This document shows positions 1 to 5,627 of a stretch of DNA of 5,980 bases, piece by piece. The stretch lies in NCBI GenBank assembly GCA_937967955.1, contig CALBUB010000108.1:1-5980 (forward strand), written 5' to 3'. Source of the stretch: an uncultured Bacillota bacterium. GTDB lineage: Bacteria; Bacillota; Clostridia; Tissierellales; Tepidimicrobiaceae. The notes beneath the pieces were generated by a model. The model saw only the letters and a program-made list of their open reading frames with translations, had not been told where the DNA came from and made no database searches. Each line of letters begins with the position of its first letter. The first letter of the stretch is position 1. Made by a program: the position numbers and the translations under genes.

Positions 1-175
1 GTTTTTTGTTTACTTCTATTAAAATTGATATATTATTATCCTTTTCTAAAAATACATCAGTTTTTTCATAGCTTACATTCTTTTTGATAAAAAAAAGGTG
101 GATATAATTACCTAATACTATTACTATTAGTACCAATATGAACAATATTAGAATAAGCTTGTATCTGGTATTCAA
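1..175 (-). CDS. N-terminus of a membrane-anchored extracytoplasmic protein, possibly an L,D-transpeptidase (partial)
   Basis: The reading frame is open from a TTG start at 175-173 to the window edge, giving 58 codons. The start is chosen because an AAGGGGGG ribosome binding site (189-182) lies 6 nt upstream. The visible protein has a short basic N-terminus (NTRYK), one strongly hydrophobic segment at about residues 6-30, then a polar stretch. This is the layout of a type II membrane anchor or uncleaved signal with the rest outside the cell. The last visible residues (ISILIEVNKK) look like the first beta strand of many clostridial YkuD-type L,D-transpeptidases, but the catalytic His and Cys region lies outside the window. 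The family call is therefore a weak inference, while the membrane anchor is well supported. It is transcribed in the same direction as the 93-residue gene upstream, with a gap of about 190 nt that contains a hairpin. Confidence 0.5.
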   Translation of the reverse strand, partial: MNTRYKLILILFILVLIVIVLGNYIHLFFIKKNVSYEKTDVFLEKDNNISILIEVNKK

Positions 176-276
176 CTTTAACCCCCCTTGTTTATTGCTA
201 ACCTGTACATGTATATAGCCATGAACTATAGATTTATATTATATATATTTATTTGTAGGCAGTATTATTATAATTC

Positions 277-320
277 AAGCGTCATTCATCACCTATTTCT
301 AAAGGAGATAAATGACGCTT
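277..320. repeat. Long imperfect hairpin between two minus-strand genes
   Basis: AAGCGTCATT (277-286) and AATGACGCTT (311-320) are perfect 10-bp inverted repeats. Inside them, after a C/A mismatch, ATC-x-CCT (288-294) pairs with AGG-x-GAT (303-309) around one A/A mismatch, leaving an 8-nt loop. The total is about 16 paired bases. Neither side is followed by a real T-run: the minus strand continues with TGAATTATAATAAT and the plus strand with CTAGGCAAAAG. It is therefore not a textbook terminator. It may act as a weak terminator or processing/stability hairpin between the 93-residue gene and the membrane-protein gene. No function is demonstrated. Confidence 0.55.
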
Positions 321-367
321 CTAGGCAAAAGTTAATTAGATTTTTAATAAACAAAGGGGGTGCTTTA

Positions 368-649
368 TTATTCAGGGTTATATGGCTGGTATACTTCATA
401 TATGGAAATATCTTCTTCGCATAGTTTCTTTATGATAGCAGGGACTTGTTGAATAACTATATTAAGCTCAATACCGTTATACTTAAAAACTATCTCATTA
501 GTATCTATAAAGTCAAAACTATGTAATACTTTTATTAATCTATTAGTTACTTCTGGAGTATTTATGCCTCCTATAGTAAAAAAGATCTTCCGCTTTTTAT
601 CAACATCGGCCTGTAAATCTAAACGACTAATTAGTAGTGTCCTATTCAT
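368..649 (-). CDS. Small conserved-looking protein of unknown function, possible cysteine-less ferredoxin-like (HMA-like) domain
   Basis: This is a 93-residue soluble protein with no signal peptide or membrane segment. The ATG at 649-647 is preceded by GGTGAGG, 8 nt upstream, which supports this start. I do not recognise the family. The predicted secondary structure order is strand (KIFFTIGG, about residues 21-28), helix (PEVTNRLIKVLHSF, about 32-45), strand (EIVFKYNG), strand (IELNIVI), helix (VPAIIKKLCEE) and strand (ISIYEVY). This beta-alpha-beta-beta-alpha-beta order is that of ferredoxin-like folds such as heavy-metal-associated domains. The loop that would carry the metal-binding CxxC reads GGINTPE and has no cysteines, and the only Cys sits in the second helix. 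A metal-chaperone role is therefore not supported. It lies 57 nt downstream of the 29-codon microprotein gene on the same strand and may be cotranscribed with it. Confidence 0.7.
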   Translation of the reverse strand: MNRTLLISRLDLQADVDKKRKIFFTIGGINTPEVTNRLIKVLHSFDFIDTNEIVFKYNGIELNIVIQQVPAIIKKLCEEDISIYEVYQPYNPE

Positions 650-706
650 ATCGATCGCCTCACCAACGTTATTATAATATTTTTTGCACCAATTAACCTA
701 AGAATA

Positions 707-796
707 CTATAAAAGCAATACTAAATACAGTAATATGAGAATAAATACTAAACCTATAAGCCCATATTGATAGGGTTTATAACATATATAATTCAC
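707..796 (-). CDS. 29-residue single-helix membrane microprotein
   Basis: A GTG start (796-794) lies directly downstream of the purine-rich AGGAGAGGA (805-797). The frame has an in-frame stop just upstream and ends at TAG (709-707). The product begins with a short aromatic/polar head (NYICYKPYQYG), followed by an unbroken hydrophobic segment from about residue 12 to the C-terminus (LIGLVFILILLYLVLLL), enough for one membrane helix. The size and layout recall very short single-helix sporulation-associated proteins of Firmicutes such as the YjcZ type, but the similarity is only general and no family is claimed. The spacing between the best ribosome binding site core and GTG is short, about 4 nt, which lowers confidence. 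It is the first gene of the minus-strand group and faces the divergent Crp/Fnr gene. Confidence 0.5.
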   Translation of the reverse strand: MNYICYKPYQYGLIGLVFILILLYLVLLL

Positions 797-1004
797 TCCT
801 CTCCTAAGCTAGTAAATAAAAAATAATAGTCCAGCATTCCTGTTTTGCACTTTATATTTTTAATACCCAATTTTAAAAAAATAATCATCCTTAAGTTAAT
901 TTTTTACAAGGTATTTTAATAAAAAAGACTAAATTAGTGCAAAAAAAATTTAAGTATATTACAATTATAATACAGTAAATTATATTTCTTTCAAGGAGGA
1001 TAAA
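797..1004. other. Divergent intergenic region between the microprotein gene and the Crp/Fnr regulator gene
   Basis: This 208-nt AT-rich spacer separates divergently transcribed genes, so it should hold promoters for both directions. For the minus strand, the best pair I can see is TTGTAA (909-904), a 17-nt gap, then GATTAT (886-881); each hexamer matches the sigma-A consensus at four of six positions, which is weak. The plus-strand -10 is listed separately. The octamer GTGCAAAA occurs here in opposite orientations at 850-843 (minus) and 937-944 (plus), and a third copy lies at 689-682 (minus). No terminator, RNA gene or further small ORF with a ribosome binding site was seen. Confidence 0.5.
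966..971 (+). promoter_or_regulatory. Probable -10 element of the Crp/Fnr regulator gene
   Basis: A perfect TATAAT lies 34 nt upstream of the ATG. No recognisable -35 hexamer is present 16-18 nt upstream, where the sequence is an A-run (941-948). That would fit a promoter that relies on an activator, although AT-rich DNA makes chance TATAAT matches common. The -10 is embedded in an imperfect 14-bp palindrome, ATTACAATTATAAT (958-971 region), which breaks symmetry at only one base pair and could be an operator. Confidence 0.4.
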
Positions 1005-1685
1005 ATGGAAAAATATATTGATGAGCTTGTAAAATGCGTTTTATTTAAAGGTGTAGATAAAGATGAAATTATAAATATTCTAAATAGGATTTCATATAAA
1101 ATTATAGGATATAAAAAGGGCCAAGTAATAGCCATAGAAGGAGAAGATTGTAATAGCCTTGGAATAATTCTTAAAGGTAGGATAGAAATCCAAAAGATAT
1201 TTCCCTCTGGCCAAGCAACAACCATCAACACTTTCAAAGCTGGTAATATATTTGGTGAATCCTTAGTTTTTTCTCATAGACACACCTATCCTGCTACTAT
1301 AACAGCGATGGAAGATGCTGAAATAATGTTTATTAGGAAAGAAGATATAGTTAAACTTTGCATGCTAAATGCTGAAATACTGACAAATTTTGTTACTGTT
1401 CTATCTAGGAGAATACTGATGCTAAATGAGAGATTATCTAATCTGTCCCAGGATACTATCAGAAAAAAAATTGCCAGCTTTTTGCTTTCAGAATATAGAA
1501 AACAAAAAAGTACCACAATCCTTTTACCATATACCAGAAAGAAAATGGCAGAACTGTTAAATGTACCAAGACCTTCCCTATCCAGAGAGCTTATAAAAAT
1601 GAAAGAAGAAGGTCTATTGGATTTTAATAAAAATGAAATATATATTTTAGACATTGATCTATTAGAGGAAACAATGCTTGAATAA
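1005..1685 (+). CDS. Crp/Fnr-family transcriptional regulator
   Basis: This is a 226-residue protein, a usual length for the family. The ATG is preceded by AAGGAGG (993-999) with a 5-nt gap. Residues about 10-125 form a cyclic-nucleotide-binding-type beta-barrel, seen in KKGQVIAIEGEDCNSLGIIL, the ILKGRIEI glycine turn, and FGESLVFSHRHTYPATITA at the phosphate-binding cassette. A long dimerisation helix follows (about 125-150), then a winged helix-turn-helix whose recognition part is TRKKMAELLNVPRPSLSREL. The Arg of the cAMP-binding cassette is replaced (YPAT rather than RSA), and there is no N-terminal cysteine cluster as in FNR. It is therefore probably neither a cAMP receptor nor an iron-sulfur oxygen sensor, and the effector is unknown. 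It is followed, without an obvious terminator, by the promoter and leader of the exporter operon. It may control itself, the divergent genes or the exporter; this is inference from position only. Confidence 0.93.
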   Translation: MEKYIDELVKCVLFKGVDKDEIINILNRISYKIIGYKKGQVIAIEGEDCNSLGIILKGRIEIQKIFPSGQATTINTFKAGNIFGESLVFSHRHTYPATITAMEDAEIMFIRKEDIVKLCMLNAEILTNFVTVLSRRILMLNERLSNLSQDTIRKKIASFLLSEYRKQKSTTILLPYTRKKMAELLNVPRPSLSRELIKMKEEGLLDFNKNEIYILDIDLLEETMLE

Positions 1686-1702
1686 AATAAATAATTAATA
1701 AT

Positions 1703-1731
1703 TTGATTTTTATATTTATCCCAATTATAAT
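1703..1731 (+). promoter_or_regulatory. Sigma-A-type promoter of the ABC exporter operon
   Basis: TTGATT (1703-1708), a 17-nt spacer and a perfect TATAAT (1726-1731) form a strong vegetative promoter. Transcription would start near 1738, about 14 nt before the leader ribosome binding site. The 11 bases CAATTATAATA around the -10 (1722-1732) are identical to those around the -10 of the upstream regulator gene (962-972). The strong promoter followed by a terminator fits an operon controlled mainly after initiation, by attenuation. Confidence 0.8.
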
Positions 1732-1767
1732 AGAATTAGCTGAAAATTTCGAAAGGAGGTCGTGCTA

Positions 1768-1845
1768 ATGATTAATTTGCTAATCACAATCAAATCTAAA
1801 GATAATTTCATAGAATCAATAGCACGACCTATGGCTAATTGTTGA
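1768..1845 (+). CDS. 25-codon leader peptide of the ABC exporter attenuator
   Basis: ATG at 1768 lies 8 nt after a near-perfect AAAGGAGG ribosome binding site (1752-1759) and about 30 nt after the predicted transcription start. The frame ends at TGA (1843-1845). The peptide starts MINLLITIKSKDN and ends ARPMANC; it has no signal peptide or recognisable domain. Its codons 19-23 overlap segment 1 of the attenuator, so a ribosome near the end of the ORF would block pairing 1:2. A ribosome held in about the first 13 codons would leave segment 1 free and hinder pairing 0:1. This placement argues that translation itself, rather than the peptide product, is the functional output. B. subtilis bmrB, upstream of bmrCD, is a functional precedent but is longer. 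Whether specific residues stall the ribosome cannot be told from sequence alone. Confidence 0.78.
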   Translation: MINLLITIKSKDNFIESIARPMANC

Positions 1846-1882
1846 TAATAGTTGTTAAGTTTATAGGCCATAGGCGTGCTTG

Positions 1883-1946
1883 CCTATGGTTTTAGATTGT
1901 AAACAAAAAATATTTATTATATTTTATAGATTCCCAAAACCATAGG
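1883..1946 (+). promoter_or_regulatory. Antiterminator helix (segments 3 and 4)
   Basis: CCTATGGTTTT (1883-1893) is perfectly complementary over 11 bp to AAAACCATAGG (1936-1946), with a 42-nt AT-rich loop. Because 1936-1946 is also the 5' arm of the downstream terminator, formation of this helix excludes the terminator stem. The same 3' strand of the helix (1882-1889) alternatively closes the small hairpin with CCATAGGC (1868-1875), which is followed by only four Ts and could act as a pause hairpin in the OFF state. Confidence 0.8.
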
Positions 1947-1979
1947 ATAATGAATTTTTCATAACCTATGGTTTTTTTT
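1936..1979 (+). terminator. Intrinsic terminator of the attenuator, upstream of the ABC exporter genes
   Basis: AAAACCATAGG (1936-1946) pairs perfectly with CCTATGGTTTT (1965-1975). Above a small internal loop, ATGAA (1950-1954) pairs with TTCAT (1958-1962) around a TTT loop. The stem runs into eight Ts (1972-1979). It sits between the strong promoter and the first exporter gene, only about 10 nt before that gene's ribosome binding site. As drawn, it would stop transcription before the operon unless it is disrupted. Confidence 0.92.
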
Positions 1980-2000
1980 GCATAAAAATGGAGGTGTCAT

Positions 2001-3782
2001 ATGAGAGAAATAAAGACATTGCTTAAATACATGAAAGGAAACAAAACAATTTACTTAATGGGAATAATATTTGTAATCTTTTCTGAACTTTTTACAGTAT
2101 TATCTCCTCTTGTTATAAGAACTGCTATTGATTTCATTATTGGTGATGAAGAAATAAATTCACACCTAATAGCAAATATAATAGATCTTCTTGGAGGAAA
2201 GGATTTTTTGAGAAAGAACCTTTGGATAATAGGAATTATTTTAATAGCTGCAGCTACACTAAGAGGAGCTTTTATGTTCTTAAAAAGCTATCTATCTAGT
2301 AAATCCGCTGAAAACACCATTAAATCCCTTAGAGATACGGTATATGATCATATCCAAAGGCTACCTTACAAATACCATGTAAAAGCTGACACTGGAGAAC
2401 TGGTGCAAAGATGTACCTCGGATATAGAGACCATAAGGCGTTTTCTAGCAATCCAGCTTGTTGAAGTATCTGGTTCTATTTTCATGATATCCTTTGTTTT
2501 GTATGTTATGTTCAGATTAAATGTTAAATTGACCTTAATTTCTATGGTTACTCTACCTATACTCTTCTCATTTGCATACGTATTCTTTACAAAAGTTCAG
2601 AAAACATTTGAAGAAGTGGATGAAGCCGAAGCAACTATTTCAACCGTTCTTCAAGAGAACTTAACAGGCATCCGTGTAGTTAAAGCTTTTGCTAGGCAGA
2701 AATATGAAATCTTAAAGTTTGATGAAAAAAATAAAGATTATGCCGATAAAGCCTATACTCTAATGAAAATTCTTGCCACATATTGGGGTTGTGCCGACTT
2801 TATCTGTTATGTTCAAATAGGTTTATTGCTGTTATTTGGAAGTATTTGGACCATTGAAGGTCATATAACAATAGGCACTTTTGTTGCCTTTATAACCTAT
2901 ATTAACATGCTAATTTGGCCTACAAGGCAGTTAGGAAGAACTCTTACTGATATGGGAAAAGCTGCGGTAAGTGTGAGGCGTATTAACGAAATCTTAGATG
3001 AACCAATAGAGATACTTGAAGAAAATCATTTAAAGCCAGAAATCAAAGGAAACATATCCTTCGAACACGTTTATTTTGAATATGAAAAAAACAAACCTGT
3101 ATTAAAGGATATAACCTTCACTGTAAAAGCAGGAGATACTGTTGCCATAATTGGTCCTACTGGTTCTGGTAAAAGTTCCTTAATTCATCTATTGGCAAGG
3201 CTATATGAGTATACTAAAGGGTCTATTAAGATTGATGGAATAGAACTGAAAAATATTGACAAGGCTTGGATTAGGAAAAATGTAGGTATTGTACAGCAGG
3301 AGCCTTTCTTATTCGCCAAAACTATTAGAGAAAATATTAAGCTAGCTAATCCAAAGATTGAAGATGAAAGGATGTACGAATCTGCTAAAATTGCCAATAT
3401 CCATAAGGATATCATGAGCTTTGATAAAGGATATGACACCTATGTAGGAGAAAGAGGTGTATCCCTTTCGGGAGGTCAAAAACAGAGGATGACCATAGCA
3501 AGAACTATAATAAACCAATGCCCAATAGTCATATTCGATGATTCCCTATCAGCAGTAGATACCGAAACAGACCTTTCCATAAGAAAGGAATTAAAGAAGA
3601 GAAAAAATAAATCCACTACAATTATCATATCCCACAGAATATCTACAGTGTCTGAAGCAGATTTAATCATTGTATTGGATAAAGGAAGAATAGTTCAGAT
3701 GGGAAATCATGAGTCTCTATTAAAAGAAGAAGGCCTTTACAAGCGAATTTACCAAATACAAAACACAATAGATGATATATAG
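2001..3782 (+). CDS. Heterodimeric multidrug-type ABC exporter, subunit with degenerate ATPase site (BmrC/LmrC/EfrC-like)
   Basis: This is a 593-residue half-transporter with an N-terminal membrane domain and a C-terminal ATPase. Six membrane helices fall at about residues 18-40, 74-96, 150-170, 176-197, 259-281 and 288-308. The ATPase domain begins near 350 with an A-loop Tyr (about 358). It has Walker A GPTGSGKS (385-392, Lys391), Q-loop Gln433, an intact LSGGQ signature (489-493), Walker B ending IFDD (Asp513) and switch His545. The catalytic Glu after Walker B is Asp514, and the D-loop is SAVD (517-520). Asp at this position is the hallmark of the first subunit in asymmetric exporters such as BmrCD and LmrCD. 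The ATG is preceded by GGAGG (1990-1994), 6 nt upstream. It is cotranscribed with the partner gene 14 nt downstream and controlled by the leader attenuator. The transported substrate cannot be read from sequence; drugs or lipids are plausible from the family. Confidence 0.95.
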   Translation: MREIKTLLKYMKGNKTIYLMGIIFVIFSELFTVLSPLVIRTAIDFIIGDEEINSHLIANIIDLLGGKDFLRKNLWIIGIILIAAATLRGAFMFLKSYLSSKSAENTIKSLRDTVYDHIQRLPYKYHVKADTGELVQRCTSDIETIRRFLAIQLVEVSGSIFMISFVLYVMFRLNVKLTLISMVTLPILFSFAYVFFTKVQKTFEEVDEAEATISTVLQENLTGIRVVKAFARQKYEILKFDEKNKDYADKAYTLMKILATYWGCADFICYVQIGLLLLFGSIWTIEGHITIGTFVAFITYINMLIWPTRQLGRTLTDMGKAAVSVRRINEILDEPIEILEENHLKPEIKGNISFEHVYFEYEKNKPVLKDITFTVKAGDTVAIIGPTGSGKSSLIHLLARLYEYTKGSIKIDGIELKNIDKAWIRKNVGIVQQEPFLFAKTIRENIKLANPKIEDERMYESAKIANIHKDIMSFDKGYDTYVGERGVSLSGGQKQRMTIARTIINQCPIVIFDDSLSAVDTETDLSIRKELKKRKNKSTTIIISHRISTVSEADLIIVLDKGRIVQMGNHESLLKEEGLYKRIYQIQNTIDDI

Positions 3783-3796
3783 CTGAGGTGATATAC

Positions 3797-5605
3797 ATGG
3801 ATGACTATAAACCCAATATAAATGTTTGGAAGGAATTTTTTAATCTGATAGTATCACAGAAAAAGCTGTTTATAATGCTCCTAATACTAAATATTATAAT
3901 AGGAATTCTAGACTCGGTTTTTCCTTTATTTACTCAATATACTATAGATAACTTTATCGTCACTAGATCTTTAAATGGATTAAAGAAATTCTTACTTATA
4001 TTCTCCATTATTATTGTTGTTCAATCCATCAATATCTATCTATTTGTCGCTCTTAATGGCAAAATGGAAACTATCATATCCTACACAGTAAGAAAGAGAG
4101 CTTTTGAAAATTTACAGCTTCAATCCTTATCCTTCTACGACAAAAAGGCAGTAGGATGGTTAATGGCAAGGCTTACTTCAGATATAAACAGGATTAGCGA
4201 AATAATATCGTGGGGTTTCGGAGATTTTTCTTGGGGCATCGCTATGATGATTTCAGTAGCTATTTCCATGTTGTTGTTGAATTTTAAACTAGCTATAATA
4301 ACGCTGACTGTGGTTCCTATTTTGGCTATAGTCAGCACCTACTTTCAAAAAAGAATTTTGAATGCCCAAAGAAAAGTAAGAAAAATAAATTCACACATAA
4401 CTGCCCAATACAATGAAGGCATATCAGGGGCGAAAACTACAAAAATTCTTTCAAGAGAAAACATTAATCTATTAGAGTTCAGTTCCCTTACTGAAAGCAT
4501 GAAAGCTGAATCAATTAAAGCTGCCTTCATATCTTCCCTCTATATACCAATAGTCATAGTTCTGGGAAGCGTAGGAACGGCCTTAGTTATGGCTTATGGT
4601 GGAATAATGGTAACTACAAAAGCTATATCCTATGGAACCATAGCTGCCTTTATATCCTATTCAATGCAATTCTTTGAACCAATAAGACAGATAGCTGGTA
4701 TTTTAGCAGAATTTCAATCTGCCAAAGCTTCGGCTGAAAGAGTTTTTTCACTCATAAAAGAAGTACCTAACATAATTGATAGGCAGGAAGTAGTTGAAAA
4801 ATACGGAGACTTCTTTAATCCAAAAAAAGATAAATGGCCCAAAATAGAAGGAAAAGTAGAATTTAGAAATGTATCCTTTGCTTATGAGGATGGCAAAATG
4901 GTCCTTGAAGATTTCAACTTAACAGTGGAGCCAGGGGAAACTATAGCATTAGTAGGAGAAACGGGATCTGGTAAAAGCACTATTGTAAACTTACTATGTA
5001 GATTTTATGAACCTACTAAAGGTGAAATACTAATAGATGGAATAAACTATAAGGATATGCCTCAAGTATGGATTCATGAAAATTTAGGCTATGTGTTGCA
5101 AAATCCCCACCTATTTAGCGGAACCATTAAGGATAATATTAAATATGGAAATTTAGATGCCACTGATGAAGAAATAGTAGAAGCTTGTAAGCTTGTAAAT
5201 TGCCATGATTTTATTATAAAAATGGAAAAGGGCTATGATACGGAAATATCACAAGGAGGAAATTTATTGTCTACAGGGCAAAAACAATTAATTTCCTTAG
5301 CAAGAGCAATTGTCAGAAAGCCAAGGATATTTGTATTAGATGAAGCAACATCTTCTATAGATACTGAAACTGAGAGCATAATACAAAAGGCCATAGATAG
5401 GATATTAAAAGGTAAAACCAGCTTTGTAATAGCCCATAGACTATCTACAATAAGGAATGCAGATAAAATTCTGGTAATTAAAGATGGAAAAATCGTAGAA
5501 GAAGGTAGACATGAGGATCTAATTAGAAGAAAGGGATACTATTATAGGCTATACACTAATCAGTATATTGAAGAGAAAAGCAGAGAAATTTTAAACAAGC
5601 AATAA
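3797..5605 (+). CDS. Heterodimeric multidrug-type ABC exporter, subunit with catalytic Glu (BmrD/LmrD/EfrD-like)
   Basis: This is a 602-residue half-transporter. ATG at 3797 is preferred because GAGGTG (3785-3790) lies 6 nt upstream; the in-frame GTG at 3788 is part of that ribosome binding site. Six membrane helices lie at about 24-45, 64-85, 145-162, 164-184, 247-269 and 280-299. A linker of roughly 25 residues (EVVEKYGDFFNPKKDKWP) precedes the ATPase domain. That domain has Walker A GETGSGKS (387-394, Lys393), Q-loop Gln435, Walker B VLDE with catalytic Glu516, D-loop SSID and switch His547. The signature is LSTGQ (491-495) instead of LSGGQ. Combined with the first subunit, the heterodimer would have one canonical site (this Walker motifs plus the partner's LSGGQ) and one degenerate site (partner Asp514 plus this LSTGQ). 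It is shorter than B. subtilis BmrD, so no large extra domain is present. A terminator follows 22 nt after the stop codon. Confidence 0.95.
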   Translation: MDDYKPNINVWKEFFNLIVSQKKLFIMLLILNIIIGILDSVFPLFTQYTIDNFIVTRSLNGLKKFLLIFSIIIVVQSINIYLFVALNGKMETIISYTVRKRAFENLQLQSLSFYDKKAVGWLMARLTSDINRISEIISWGFGDFSWGIAMMISVAISMLLLNFKLAIITLTVVPILAIVSTYFQKRILNAQRKVRKINSHITAQYNEGISGAKTTKILSRENINLLEFSSLTESMKAESIKAAFISSLYIPIVIVLGSVGTALVMAYGGIMVTTKAISYGTIAAFISYSMQFFEPIRQIAGILAEFQSAKASAERVFSLIKEVPNIIDRQEVVEKYGDFFNPKKDKWPKIEGKVEFRNVSFAYEDGKMVLEDFNLTVEPGETIALVGETGSGKSTIVNLLCRFYEPTKGEILIDGINYKDMPQVWIHENLGYVLQNPHLFSGTIKDNIKYGNLDATDEEIVEACKLVNCHDFIIKMEKGYDTEISQGGNLLSTGQKQLISLARAIVRKPRIFVLDEATSSIDTETESIIQKAIDRILKGKTSFVIAHRLSTIRNADKILVIKDGKIVEEGRHEDLIRRKGYYYRLYTNQYIEEKSREILNKQ

Positions 5606-5627
5606 GGCTTTTAACATATGTAAGAAT

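Larger units (their letters stand above)
1738..1979 (+). promoter_or_regulatory. Transcription attenuator leader of the ABC exporter operon, with six alternately pairing segments
   Basis: Six segments can pair with their neighbours. Segment 0 is AGGTCGTGCTA (1757-1767), overlapping the leader ribosome binding site. Segment 1 is AGCACGACCTATGGC (1821-1835), inside the leader ORF. Segment 2 is GCCATAGGCGTGCT (1867-1880). Segment 3 is GCCTATGGTTTT (1882-1893). Segment 4 is AAAACCATAGG (1936-1946). Segment 5 is CCTATGGTTTT (1965-1975). Pairing 0:1 (11 bp), 2:3 (8 bp) and 4:5 gives three hairpins ending in a terminator, the OFF state. Pairing 1:2 (14 bp with one bulged A) and 3:4 (11 bp) gives two hairpins and leaves segment 5 single-stranded, the ON state. 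The segments and their complementarity are read directly. The switch driven by a ribosome on the 25-codon leader ORF is inferred from the classic attenuation design and the bmrB-bmrCD precedent. No known riboswitch or T-box motif was recognised. Confidence 0.85.

Noticed and set aside
188..424. Plus-strand frame of 78 codons starting at TTG
   Set aside because: There is no ribosome binding site. It crosses the 277-320 hairpin and overlaps the end of the better-supported minus-strand 93-residue gene, and its Tyr/Ile-rich composition is that of translated AT-rich spacer.
980..1654. Minus-strand frames inside the Crp/Fnr gene
   Set aside because: They are antisense to a clear Crp/Fnr gene, have no ribosome binding sites, and encode Ser/Phe/Ile-rich sequence typical of the reverse complement of AT-rich coding DNA.
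1868..1893. Hairpin CCATAGGC/GCCTATGG followed by TTTT as a second independent terminator
   Set aside because: The T-tract is only four bases and the stem is 8 bp. Its overlap with the antiterminator arm makes it better explained as helix 2:3 of the attenuator, at most a pause site.
1738..1979. T-box or metabolite riboswitch as the explanation of the exporter leader
   Set aside because: I see no T-box sequence and no recognisable aptamer core. The well-placed translated ORF and alternating repeats explain the region without one.
3788..3796. GTG at 3788 as start of the second exporter gene
   Set aside because: It overlaps the GAGGTG ribosome binding site and has none of its own; ATG at 3797 has ideal spacing.
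3185..4530. Minus-strand frames inside the two ABC exporter genes
   Set aside because: They are antisense to well-supported conserved domains and show no initiation signals or recognisable protein features.
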